Below are positions 23,737 through 30,873 of a stretch of DNA of 64,000 bases, piece by piece. The notes below the pieces were generated by a model, which was not told where the DNA came from, ran no database searches, and worked only from the letters and a program-made list of their open reading frames with translations. Origin of the DNA: Flavihumibacter cheonanensis (lineage in GTDB: Bacteria; Bacteroidota; Bacteroidia; Chitinophagales; Chitinophagaceae). The DNA is taken from positions 522,008 through 586,007 of the forward strand of contig NZ_JAKRWF010000003.1 in the NCBI RefSeq assembly GCF_022352215.1, in the 5' to 3' direction. The position numbers were made by a program, and so were the translations under genes. Every line of letters starts with the position of its first letter. The first letter of the stretch is position 1.

Positions 23737-24441
23737 TTAATGATTATTATCCGCTTGTTTAAATCCCTCCGGCAGCAGGGAGAACCTCGAAACCAACCTG
23801 TAATCATTTGCCCACTGTTCAGTTGCCAATAACTCCACTTCTTGCAATTCAACGACCTCATAAAAAGTGGAAGCTGAAAAAGCCAACAGCACTTCCCGCT
23901 CAATACTGCTATCCAGTTCATCCACCAAATGAAGCCTCGGGTGAGAAAATAATTCGAGTCCATGGCATCCATTCCCTTGCAACCAGCCTTCCAGCACCCG
24001 CAAACTATCCGTTAATCGCCGGAAGGGTTCCGCTTCCTGTACACGCCAATACAATGGCTTTCCAGGCATACTTCCGTAATTATTGAAAGCAAATCGAAAA
24101 CCCGACTGGCTACTCAGTATGCGGTTGATCCAGCGCAACAGCGTGCCTTCCATCTCTTCCCTCGCCTGGAATCGTGCAATTGTCAGAACTGGCCTCGAAA
24201 GTTTTACTAATTGAGACTTTCTGAGAGATTCCAACTCAGCGGCCGTTTCAGCAACTGCACCAAGAATTGTCTCCGGCAACTTTACATTCATTTCATACTG
24301 CTTTCCATAGGATCCGTTGCCCACAGTTAGGGCCGCAACTTTAGCTTCCTTGCTGGCGGATACTTCCTTCCTGGTTGAGTCTTCCCTCCTTGCCGCACCA
24401 TCCCGCCCAGCTACTTTGTTGAAGATTTCAGGTTTGTTCAT
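23737..24441 (-). CDS. Degenerate 2H-phosphoesterase-like paralogue, divergent from umuD
   Basis: A 234-residue protein with the same architecture as the next gene: PETILGAVAETAAELE, then PVLTIARF (84-91) where active relatives read HLTIARF, a central NNYGSMPGKPLYWRV, and SHPRLHL (166-172) where relatives read HPHLTI. Both catalytic His-x-Thr motifs are altered (His to Val at 85; His to Arg at 169), so it looks catalytically dead. The first 40 residues are charged and variable. It is the first gene leftward from the 107-base divergent promoter region shared with umuDC, which suggests joint damage-inducible control. The fold is from my recollection of family patterns, so moderate confidence. 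Confidence 0.55.
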   Translation of the reverse strand: MNKPEIFNKVAGRDGAARREDSTRKEVSASKEAKVAALTVGNGSYGKQYEMNVKLPETILGAVAETAAELESLRKSQLVKLSRPVLTIARFQAREEMEGTLLRWINRILSSQSGFRFAFNNYGSMPGKPLYWRVQEAEPFRRLTDSLRVLEGWLQGNGCHGLELFSHPRLHLVDELDSSIEREVLLAFSASTFYEVVELQEVELLATEQWANDYRLVSRFSLLPEGFKQADNNH

Positions 24442-24495
24442 CGCTTTGGATTTTAAACCAACTTATTTAGCATAAAAATACTAATTAATTTAGCA

Positions 24496-24515
24496 AAAAC
24501 AAATAATTTTGTTTT
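24496..24515. promoter_or_regulatory. 20-bp inverted repeat (candidate operator) over the umuD promoter
   Basis: AAAACAAATAATTTTGTTTT: two perfect 8-bp arms (AAAACAAA/TTTGTTTT) around TAAT. It covers the umuD -7 element and lies midway between the divergent 2H-like gene (ATG at 24441) and umuD (ATG at 24549). A repressor such as LexA could bind here; no LexA site consensus for this group is known to me. Confidence 0.45.
24504..24511 (+). promoter_or_regulatory. Candidate -7 promoter element for umuDC
   Basis: TAATTTTG matches TAnnTTTG and lies 37 bases before the umuD ATG. It sits inside the inverted repeat at 24496-24515. No clear -33 TTTG was found. Confidence 0.45.
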
Positions 24516-24548
24516 CCGCTTACTAATTTTTAACCACAATCATTTTTT

Positions 24549-24983
24549 ATGGAACTCGATACTACTTATGCTGCCGCTTACACCGGTACCAAATCTTTTG
24601 AACAACAGGATGTTCGAAATGCAAATGCCACCGGTTTCGGAGCTGCTGCCGATGATTATGCAACCCGAGCGCTTGACCTGAATGATTTTCTGATCCGGAA
24701 CAAACCGGCCACTTTTTTTCTCCGTATTCGGGGAGAATCAATGGAAGGTGCCGGAATTCACCAGGGCGACCTGGTAATTGTTGACCGATCCATCACCCCG
24801 CACAACGGCCATATCGTAATAGCCAATCTCAATGGTGAAATGCTGATTCGCCGGTACGAAAAACAATTCAATAAAATGCGATTGATTCCCGAAACAGATC
24901 GCCTCGCCCCGATTGATATTGACCCTGGTTGCGAAAGTTTTTCAATTTGGGGAGTAGTGACGCATACGGTGCACAGCTTTTAA
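24549..24983 (+). CDS. umuD: UmuD/LexA-like S24 peptidase lacking the catalytic lysine
   Basis: UmuD-type protein of 144 residues. It aligns with E. coli UmuD over most of its length: TGFGAAADDY against CGFPSPAADY around the cleavage site (Thr28-Gly29 here), LDLNDFLI, GESM with the nucleophile Ser64 and GDLVIVDRSIT. Then comes NGEMLIRRYEK where UmuD has DGEFTVKKL, so the general-base lysine (Lys97 in E. coli) is Arg101. The codons are CGC CGG, so this is not a reading error in translation. Without the lysine, RecA-stimulated self-cleavage should fail. It is followed after 96 bases by umuC, the gap being filled by a purine-rich repeat. It would partner UmuC in a pol V-like complex. Confidence 0.85.
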   Translation: MELDTTYAAAYTGTKSFEQQDVRNANATGFGAAADDYATRALDLNDFLIRNKPATFFLRIRGESMEGAGIHQGDLVIVDRSITPHNGHIVIANLNGEMLIRRYEKQFNKMRLIPETDRLAPIDIDPGCESFSIWGVVTHTVHSF

Positions 24984-24987
24984 GGTA

Positions 24988-25060
24988 TGGAAGAGGAAAC
25001 AAAGGAGACGGGAGAAAGGAGAAAGGAGAAAAGGAGGAGGGAAGAAGGGAAAGATGTGAA
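24988..25060 (+). repeat. Purine-rich dispersed repeat between umuD and umuC
   Basis: Nearly pure A/G, starting 5 bases after the umuD stop. 24989-25008 is a one-mismatch copy of 15225-15244 (minus). Its end, GTGAAAAGACACTAATCC (from 25056), matches the sequence following the AGACGTC repeats at 14936 on. It lies in the umuDC transcript. Confidence 0.8.
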
Positions 25061-25079
25061 AAGACACTAATCCAAAGAG

Positions 25080-26324
25080 ATGTTTGCACTGGTAGATTGT
25101 AATTCATTTTATTGCTCCTGTGAGCGTCTGTTCCGACCGGATCTGGAGAATAAGCCCGTGGTTGTTTTGAGCAACAACGATGGTTGCATCATCGCAAGAA
25201 GTGATGAAGCCAAAGCTGTTGGCATCAAAATGGGAGCCCCTTATTTTCAATGCAAATCGCAGATCATTGAAAATAAGGTTGCAGTCTTTTCTTCCAACTA
25301 CCAGCTTTACGGCGAACTTAGCATGCGGGTGATGGATACCCTTCGCAACTTTGTTGGTGCTGAAAAAGTGGAAGTCTATTCAGTAGATGAGGCTTTTCTT
25401 GAACTTGAACAGGTTCCCGCAGAACAGCTTAGTTCCATAGCATCCGGTTTAAAGCATCGGGTAGAAACATGGACAGGAATCCGGGTTTCAGTTGGGATAG
25501 CTCCAACTAAAGTCCTTGCCAAACTGGCCAACCGACTGGCTAAAAAAAATAAACAGGAATCCAGGGGTGCACTCGTTCTGCAAAAACCTGACGAACTTGA
25601 ACAGGCGCTAAAAGAAACAGAAATCGGGGAAGTGTGGGGTATCGGTCACCAATATGCGGAAAAGTTAAGGCGCTTAGGTATTACAGACGCCCTGAAATTC
25701 AGTCGCCTTCCTATAAACTGGGTGCAAAAAAACATGGGTGGCGTAGTTGGAGTTCGATTGCACAAGGAGTTGAATGGAATTCCCTGCATTGATCTGAAGG
25801 ATCCCCTGGAAAAGAAGAAAATGATCGGCAGCAGTCGTATGTTTGGCAGACCGGTTTATGAACTGGAAGAGATCCGCGAAGCTGTTGCTACCTACCTGGC
25901 AAGGGCAGCCGAAAAACTACGTCGGCAAGACAGTGCAGCCACCGAAATTGGTCTTTACGTTGTAGCCGCAGATGAAAAAAAATTTACCTATAATCCGAAA
26001 AAATTCAGCACCGCGCTGCGCCTGCCCAAACCCTGCTCCGGTACCAATGAACTCCTGACTTATGCGTTGCCACTCCTGCCGCTGATTTACCAGGGAAAAA
26101 GAAAATACCTGAAAGCGGGTGTGCAATTATCAGGATTGGTTCCTGCTTCCAGTTTACAGGAAAACCTGTTTTTACACTCCGCTGAAAGCAATGCAGTCCA
26201 TGAACCAACAACTAAAAAACTTATGAAAGCACTGGATAATATCAATTTCAGCCAGGGCGCCAACACCATTCATTTCGGAGCTACCGTATCCAGCCAACCT
26301 GGACCATGCGTCAGGATCAGATGA
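25080..26324 (+). CDS. umuC: Y-family DNA polymerase (UmuC/pol V catalytic subunit)
   Basis: Error-prone translesion polymerase of 414 residues. The palm and fingers begin FALVDCNSFYCSCERLFRPDL with the first catalytic Asp, then NNDGCIIARS, and YSVDEAFLELE carries the second acidic pair. The HhH-type thumb (IGEVWGIGHQYAEKLRRLGI) and the little finger follow. Near the end is QENLF (360-364), fitting the beta-clamp-binding pentapeptide that recruits Y-family polymerases to DNA. It is downstream of the umuD-like gene and probably co-transcribed. The call is firm; the unusual feature is its company of proteins with similar clamp motifs. Confidence 0.93.
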   Translation: MFALVDCNSFYCSCERLFRPDLENKPVVVLSNNDGCIIARSDEAKAVGIKMGAPYFQCKSQIIENKVAVFSSNYQLYGELSMRVMDTLRNFVGAEKVEVYSVDEAFLELEQVPAEQLSSIASGLKHRVETWTGIRVSVGIAPTKVLAKLANRLAKKNKQESRGALVLQKPDELEQALKETEIGEVWGIGHQYAEKLRRLGITDALKFSRLPINWVQKNMGGVVGVRLHKELNGIPCIDLKDPLEKKKMIGSSRMFGRPVYELEEIREAVATYLARAAEKLRRQDSAATEIGLYVVAADEKKFTYNPKKFSTALRLPKPCSGTNELLTYALPLLPLIYQGKRKYLKAGVQLSGLVPASSLQENLFLHSAESNAVHEPTTKKLMKALDNINFSQGANTIHFGATVSSQPGPCVRIR

Positions 26325-26367
26325 GCCCCCGGTATACTACTTCCTGGAAAGACCTGCCGCAGGTGTT

Positions 26368-26449
26368 GTGAGACGTCAGACGTGAGAGGTGAGGCGGAGG
26401 AATGGAAGAGGGAGGAAAGGAAGACGGATGCATGGAAGAAAGAGGCTCC
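26368..26449 (+). repeat. AGACGTC pair plus purine-rich tract between umuC and the DUF72 gene
   Basis: Begins GTGAGACGTCAGACGTGAG (compare 14915-14939) and runs into an A/G tract. The 17-mer GGAGGAATGGAAGAGGG at 26396-26412 is identical to the minus strand at 43809-43825, which lies inside the icmF coding region. Confidence 0.8.
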
Positions 26450-26461
26450 CTTCCATGCATC
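26427..26461 (-). terminator. 12-bp hairpin at the end of the DUF72 gene
   Basis: GATGCATGGAAG and its perfect complement CTTCCATGCATC, separated by 11 bases, overlap the DUF72 stop codon. There is no U-run on either strand, so termination is uncertain; it may protect the 3' end of the converging transcripts or be part of the repeat. Confidence 0.45.
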
Positions 26462-27410
26462 AAAACAAACTTCCCTGCTTCGGCTCTTCCTCCAATACCG
26501 GAACCGCTGTTTCCACTCCCGTCTTTTGCTTCAGCAACTGCCCTGCATACACTGAAAATTTCGGAACCAATGCCTCCTCTCCAAGGTGCAGAAAAAAATA
26601 GGCAGTTTCGAGGCCACATGCAAACCATTGTCCCAACCGTTCCGCCCAGGCTTCCATCCTGCTATAATCTGTAGGATGCCCCTGGTTGCCCACAAACCGG
26701 ATCATCACAGTGGGCACGGTCAGCAACATCGGGTTAACATCCCGGCGGCCCGCCACATCCGTAATCACCAATCCGATTTTTAATTGAGCCAGCATCCCAA
26801 AAAAATCCTGCATCCTTGAGCTTACCTCAAACCAGGAAGGATGCCTGAGTTCTATCATCCATTGAACCGAAGCCGGGAGTGATGCCAGAAACTCCAGCAA
26901 TTCAACCTGTCGGCCTGGCGCAAACGAATCTGAGAACTGAATGAATATTGGCCCCAGCCTCGTACATTTTCCTTCATTAAAAACCTGGACAGCCGAAATG
27001 AATTCCTGCACCAAACTTTCTTTTCCTTTTAATGCTCCGCGGTGACTGATCCCCTGGTACAACTTCGGGCAAAAGACAAACTTACCCGGATGGTTAACCG
27101 AATCACAGGCGTCATCCACCTGTTGCACCCATTTCTGCAATTCTTCCCTCGAATAAATTTTATAATGGGTAGCATTCAATTCTACCGTATTCAATTGTCG
27201 GGCATACGCCGTTAAAAAAACCGCTGGTTTGGTTAATCGCGGATACAGATTACCCACCCATTCCCCTACTGTCCACCTCGTTGCCCCCAGGAATAATCCA
27301 GGATCAGCCGCCCGTTTGCCTGATAAAACTTTTTGTGTAAGCAGCGGATCAGGTGGCAGCGAAAAATCTAACTGTTCCAATAATTCCGGTAAAACCCTTC
27401 CGAAATCCAT
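26460..27410 (-). CDS. DUF72 (YecE-like) TIM-barrel protein with terminal clamp-like motif
   Basis: DUF72 protein of 316 residues. Family landmarks are GATRWTVGEWVGNLYP, LNTVELNATHYKIYS, FVFCPKLYQGISH, GPIFIQFSDSF, WMIELRHPSWF and late VMIRFVGNQGH. The last five residues are QGSLF, again a QxxLF beta-clamp-like peptide. I start at the ATG at 27410; the frame extends to a TTG at 27425. It converges on umuC with a purine repeat and a hairpin between them. DUF72 has no established biochemical function; TIM-barrel folds and occasional association with DNA repair genes are known. The shared C-terminal motif suggests it joins the polymerase at the clamp, which is inference. Confidence 0.87.
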   Translation of the reverse strand: MDFGRVLPELLEQLDFSLPPDPLLTQKVLSGKRAADPGLFLGATRWTVGEWVGNLYPRLTKPAVFLTAYARQLNTVELNATHYKIYSREELQKWVQQVDDACDSVNHPGKFVFCPKLYQGISHRGALKGKESLVQEFISAVQVFNEGKCTRLGPIFIQFSDSFAPGRQVELLEFLASLPASVQWMIELRHPSWFEVSSRMQDFFGMLAQLKIGLVITDVAGRRDVNPMLLTVPTVMIRFVGNQGHPTDYSRMEAWAERLGQWFACGLETAYFFLHLGEEALVPKFSVYAGQLLKQKTGVETAVPVLEEEPKQGSLF

Positions 27411-27471
27411 TTCTTTTTTTAGCAAGATAAAGAGCCTTGCATGGAATCCACTCCAGTTTGTAACTTTCCAT

Positions 27472-28605
27472 ATGCGAAAAATTTTCCTGGTCCTATTGGA
27501 GTTGATCCGACTGATCCTTCAATTCCTCTTGAAAAAACCGGTCCTCTGGGCGGTTGCCAGGTTTAGCTCGGCGCCTAAACAAGCCAATGTTAACCAGGCA
27601 TTAGCTGAACTATATCGTTCCATCATTACAGAGCCAGGAAAAAAAGGTCCGTTGATTGGCTTCCGGCCGGATGAACATCCTGTCATCATTTTTACCGACC
27701 TGCACAAAGGCACCCGGGATGGTGCAGATGATTTTGCGATCTGTGAAGACAACTACATGACGGCGCTCGATTATTATCTACAAAGAAATTATTTCTACAT
27801 AAACCTTGGCGATAGTGAGGAACTCTGGGAAAACATCCTTCCCAATGTCATCAAATACAATAAGGCCAATTTTGAAAAAGAGATCCAGTTTGCCAATCGG
27901 AAAGCCTTTGTGAAAATTTATGGTAACCACGACCTTTACTGGGGCAACGATCCTCTTGCCCCCAGTTTTCTCAAAGCAATTTACGGCAGACCACTAAAAG
28001 CTTTTGCAGGCGCGGTTTTGAGAGCTGAACTTCCTTACGGTCATCTCGATTTTTTCTGCACGCATGGTCACCAGGGTGATGCGCAAAGCGATGGCAACGC
28101 GTTTTCAAAATGGTTTGTCAGCTATATCTGGGGACCCCTGCAGGCCTTTCTTGAAATCAATACCAATTCTCCCTCTTCTAACTCTAATCTTAAAACCCTG
28201 CACAATCAATATATGTACGAATGGAGTGCGGCTCAGCAAAACCTGGTATTGATAACAGGACATACCCATCAGCCTGTGTTTAATTCATTAACGCACCTGG
28301 AACGATTGTACCTCCAATTGGAAGAAGCACAACAAAAGAAGGATACCCAAAGAATCCAGGAAATCAAAGCAGAAATCCCAAGAAGAAAAAGAGAATATGA
28401 TCATGTGAGCCACCAGTACCACACCATGAGACCCAGCTATTTTAATGCAGGATGTTGTTGTTTTGCTGATGGCACCATAACCGGACTTGAAATTGCGGAC
28501 GGTTATATCCGACTGGTGAAGTGGTCAAAAAAAGAGGGAAAAACAATTCGAATTGTGGCAGAAGAAGAACACCTGGTTCAGTTATCACAACGACTCAGCT
28601 CCTAA
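27472..28605 (+). CDS. Metallophosphoesterase
   Basis: Calcineurin-like phosphoesterase of 377 residues. Metal-binding motifs are visible in order: FTDLHKGT (a D-x-H variant), NLGDSEELWE (GD), YGNHDLYWG (GNHD), FCTHGHQGD and ITGHTHQPVF (GHTH). An N-terminal hydrophobic stretch (residues 5-20) may anchor it. A charged coiled-coil-like segment (LQLEEAQQKKDTQRIQEIKAEIPRRKRE) interrupts the C-terminal part. The ATG at 27472 is chosen because upstream codons lie opposite the divergent DUF72 gene and lack family features. The substrate is unknown. Confidence 0.85.
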   Translation: MRKIFLVLLELIRLILQFLLKKPVLWAVARFSSAPKQANVNQALAELYRSIITEPGKKGPLIGFRPDEHPVIIFTDLHKGTRDGADDFAICEDNYMTALDYYLQRNYFYINLGDSEELWENILPNVIKYNKANFEKEIQFANRKAFVKIYGNHDLYWGNDPLAPSFLKAIYGRPLKAFAGAVLRAELPYGHLDFFCTHGHQGDAQSDGNAFSKWFVSYIWGPLQAFLEINTNSPSSNSNLKTLHNQYMYEWSAAQQNLVLITGHTHQPVFNSLTHLERLYLQLEEAQQKKDTQRIQEIKAEIPRRKREYDHVSHQYHTMRPSYFNAGCCCFADGTITGLEIADGYIRLVKWSKKEGKTIRIVAEEEHLVQLSQRLSS

Positions 28606-28621
28606 CCCAACCTCCTGGCGA

Positions 28622-29431
28622 TTATCTGCTCAACTGGTAAAGAATCTTTACTGCTTCCGGCGTCCATCCTGCGGTGGTATCCTGCAACCAGTGCCGCTTA
28701 AACGAATGCCTGGCAGCTACTGAATCACTTACATTATATCCAATCAAACGCAAAGCCATAAGCTTATCAAATGTTTCAGGCACTTCAACACCCGTGGTAT
28801 CTGCATACCATTTTCCAAACCCGCGATCCGCTAATTGTTTCCAGGGAAAGCGCCAGTTCGGATCATTTTTTCGGGTTGGAGCAATATCGCCATGACCAAT
28901 AAAATTACCTACGGGAATGTTGTGACGCTTTTTTAGTGTGTCCAATAAGGTTAGTAAACTATTCAACTGGCGATCATCGAAGTATTCAAAGCCATTGTTA
29001 TCGAGCTCGATGCCAATACTGGATGAGTTCAGGTCAGTATCATAACCCCAGCTTCCCACTCCGGCATGCTGGGCACGCAGGTAATCGTTCAGCATATGAT
29101 GGATGGTTCCATCTTTACAAATCACATAATGGGAACTCACTTTTGTACGAGGCAAGGTAAAGGTTCGCAAGGTTTGATCACAACTGTTTTGAGCCGTATG
29201 ATGGATAATCACAAAATTCGGCTTGCGCATGCCGAAATTGGTGGTACCTACCCAATACGGAGCTGTTGACATGGATTGAGCCGGAGGAAATTGCTTGAGT
29301 TGCTTCGCAAACTGCCGAACCTGCTTCTTATGAGCACGATTGGTAACCTTATAAGGATTCGGACTACAGGCCCAGATCATGGCTATGGAAACAAGAACAG
29401 CCAGCCAGGAATTTCGATTCAAAATATGCAT
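28622..29431 (-). CDS. N-acetylmuramoyl-L-alanine amidase, lipoprotein (AmiD-like)
   Basis: Zinc amidase of the Amidase_2/PGRP fold (269 residues) that cleaves the bond between N-acetylmuramic acid and the peptide in murein fragments. A lipoprotein signal with lipobox IWAC (Cys22) places it in a cell envelope membrane. The catalytic region has NFVIIHHTAQ (zinc His), SSHYVICKDGTIHHMLND, NSSSIGIELDNNG and FIGHGDIAPTRKNDP (zinc His plus catalytic Lys). It lies 5 bases after the DEAD-box helicase gene on the same strand, so they share a transcript without an obvious functional tie. The family is firm. Confidence 0.9.
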   Translation of the reverse strand: MHILNRNSWLAVLVSIAMIWACSPNPYKVTNRAHKKQVRQFAKQLKQFPPAQSMSTAPYWVGTTNFGMRKPNFVIIHHTAQNSCDQTLRTFTLPRTKVSSHYVICKDGTIHHMLNDYLRAQHAGVGSWGYDTDLNSSSIGIELDNNGFEYFDDRQLNSLLTLLDTLKKRHNIPVGNFIGHGDIAPTRKNDPNWRFPWKQLADRGFGKWYADTTGVEVPETFDKLMALRLIGYNVSDSVAARHSFKRHWLQDTTAGWTPEAVKILYQLSR

Positions 29432-29436
29432 GCTAT

Positions 29437-30789
29437 TTATTCTGCAGGACCAGGATTATTAGTTTTCTTCTCCAACTTAATCTTCGCCTTAGGCTCCCCG
29501 TTAGACGCAGGAACATTTTCCTTCCTCCTATCTTCCCTTTTCCTTTCCTCCATCTTTCTTTCCTCCATCTTCCTTTCCCCCCTCTTCCTTTCTCCATGTT
29601 TCCCTCCTCCTTTCTTCCCTCCTCCATGTTTCCCGCCTCCGGGTTTGTATTCCGGTCCGGGACCTAACTCTGAGGGAATCTCCAGCTTGGGAACTTCATT
29701 GCCAATCAGTTGTTCAATCCGGCCAAACCGATTCATTTCCTGCTCACTCACCAATGTAAACGCTTTCCCATCCTTCTCTGCCCGGGCAGTTCTTCCGATC
29801 CGGTGAACATAATCTTCGCCATCATGCGGTACATCATAGTTCACAACCACATCAATGGTGTCAATATCAATACCACGACTTAATACATCGGTTGCCACCA
29901 CTACCGGAATCCGACCACTTTTAAAGCCTCCCAGGATATCTTCACGCTCCGACTGCTCCAGGTCAGAATGAATTTCAGCCACAGAGAAATTAGCTCGCTT
30001 AAGGGTCTGGGTTAGTTCCTTTACGGTATGTTTACGACTGCAGAAAATAATCAGACTTCTATGAGGTGTTTCGCGGATTATTTTTTGAATGAGCGCTTTT
30101 TTCTGGGGTTCATACACTACATAGGCGCGCTGAACTATTTTTTCCGGAGGCCTTGAAATAGCGATATTCACCTCCACCGGTTGCTTCAGGATTTTTTTCG
30201 CCAGGCTGCGGATTTTTTCAGGCATGGTCGCTGAAAACAGCAGGCTCTGTCTTTTTTCAGGGAGGTGCCGGATGATACGCATAATATCATCATGAAAACC
30301 CATATCCAGCATGCGATCTGCTTCATCCAATACCAGGAACTGCACCTGGCTGAAATCCACATACCCCATATTCAGGTGAGCGATAAGTTTTCCGGGTGTA
30401 CAGATCACCAGGTCCACACCATTGCGCAAGGCCTGTTTTTCCTGCACAAAAGCCCCTCCATCACCACCCCCATAAATAGCGAGTGAACTGATTGGCGTAA
30501 AATAAGAGAGCCCCTCAACATGCTGCGCGATCTGCACAGCCAGCTCACGGGTAGGTACGATGATCACCCCGCTGGTATGCCCTTCGTGGCGATGTTCAAT
30601 TAATCGGCTTAGTATCGGTAATAAAAAAGCGGCGGTTTTGCCGGTACCGGTCTGCGCAGAAGCGATCAGGTCTCTTCCTTCTAAAATGGCCGGCATAACC
30701 TGTTCCTGTACAGGCGTTAGGGTAATGTATCCGGATGCTTCGATTCCTTCCATCAGTCCCGGATCAAGGTTCAAATCAGTAAACTTCAC
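29437..30789 (-). CDS. DEAD-box RNA helicase with repeat-encoded basic tail
   Basis: ATP-dependent RNA helicase of 450 residues. The Q-motif region (FTDLNLDP, TLTPVQEQVMP), motif I AQTGTGKT, DEAD, SATMP and HRIGRTARAE are intact. The start is a GTG at 30789; the first ATG lies after the Q-motif aromatic residue, so I keep the GTG. Residues 382-422 form a Lys/Arg/Gly/Glu-rich tail with short tandem repeats (GGGKHGGGKKGGGKH, then GERK/MEERK units) encoded by a purine-rich tract of the family seen elsewhere in the window. Basic tails often hold RNA in this family, so the repeat may have become functional. Role: ribosome assembly or RNA turnover. Confidence 0.93.
   Translation of the reverse strand: MKFTDLNLDPGLMEGIEASGYITLTPVQEQVMPAILEGRDLIASAQTGTGKTAAFLLPILSRLIEHRHEGHTSGVIIVPTRELAVQIAQHVEGLSYFTPISSLAIYGGGDGGAFVQEKQALRNGVDLVICTPGKLIAHLNMGYVDFSQVQFLVLDEADRMLDMGFHDDIMRIIRHLPEKRQSLLFSATMPEKIRSLAKKILKQPVEVNIAISRPPEKIVQRAYVVYEPQKKALIQKIIRETPHRSLIIFCSRKHTVKELTQTLKRANFSVAEIHSDLEQSEREDILGGFKSGRIPVVVATDVLSRGIDIDTIDVVVNYDVPHDGEDYVHRIGRTARAEKDGKAFTLVSEQEMNRFGRIEQLIGNEVPKLEIPSELGPGPEYKPGGGKHGGGKKGGGKHGERKRGERKMEERKMEERKREDRRKENVPASNGEPKAKIKLEKKTNNPGPAE
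29522..29646 (-). repeat. Purine-rich tract encoding the helicase tail
   Basis: A/G-rich coding strand with internal near-repeats (GGAGGAGGGAAGAAAGGAGG, then GGAAACATGGAG twice). It encodes residues 382-422 of the DEAD-box protein without breaking the frame. Confidence 0.65.
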
Positions 30790-30873
30790 TTATAAATCTC
30801 ATTTCGTTAAGTCGTAAAGATAGTGCAATTGGGCCGAGCTTTCGCCTACCTTTAGGTGGCTGAACCATTGCGT

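Noticed and set aside
23727..23972. Longer start for the 2H-like gene at 23972
   Set aside because: The extension lies inside the upstream paralogue's gene; the ATG at 23726 gives a 10-base gap.
29522..29646. CRISPR-like short repeats in the helicase gene
   Set aside because: Units are short, imperfect, purine-only and inside a coding region with an intact frame; no spacer of regular length exists.
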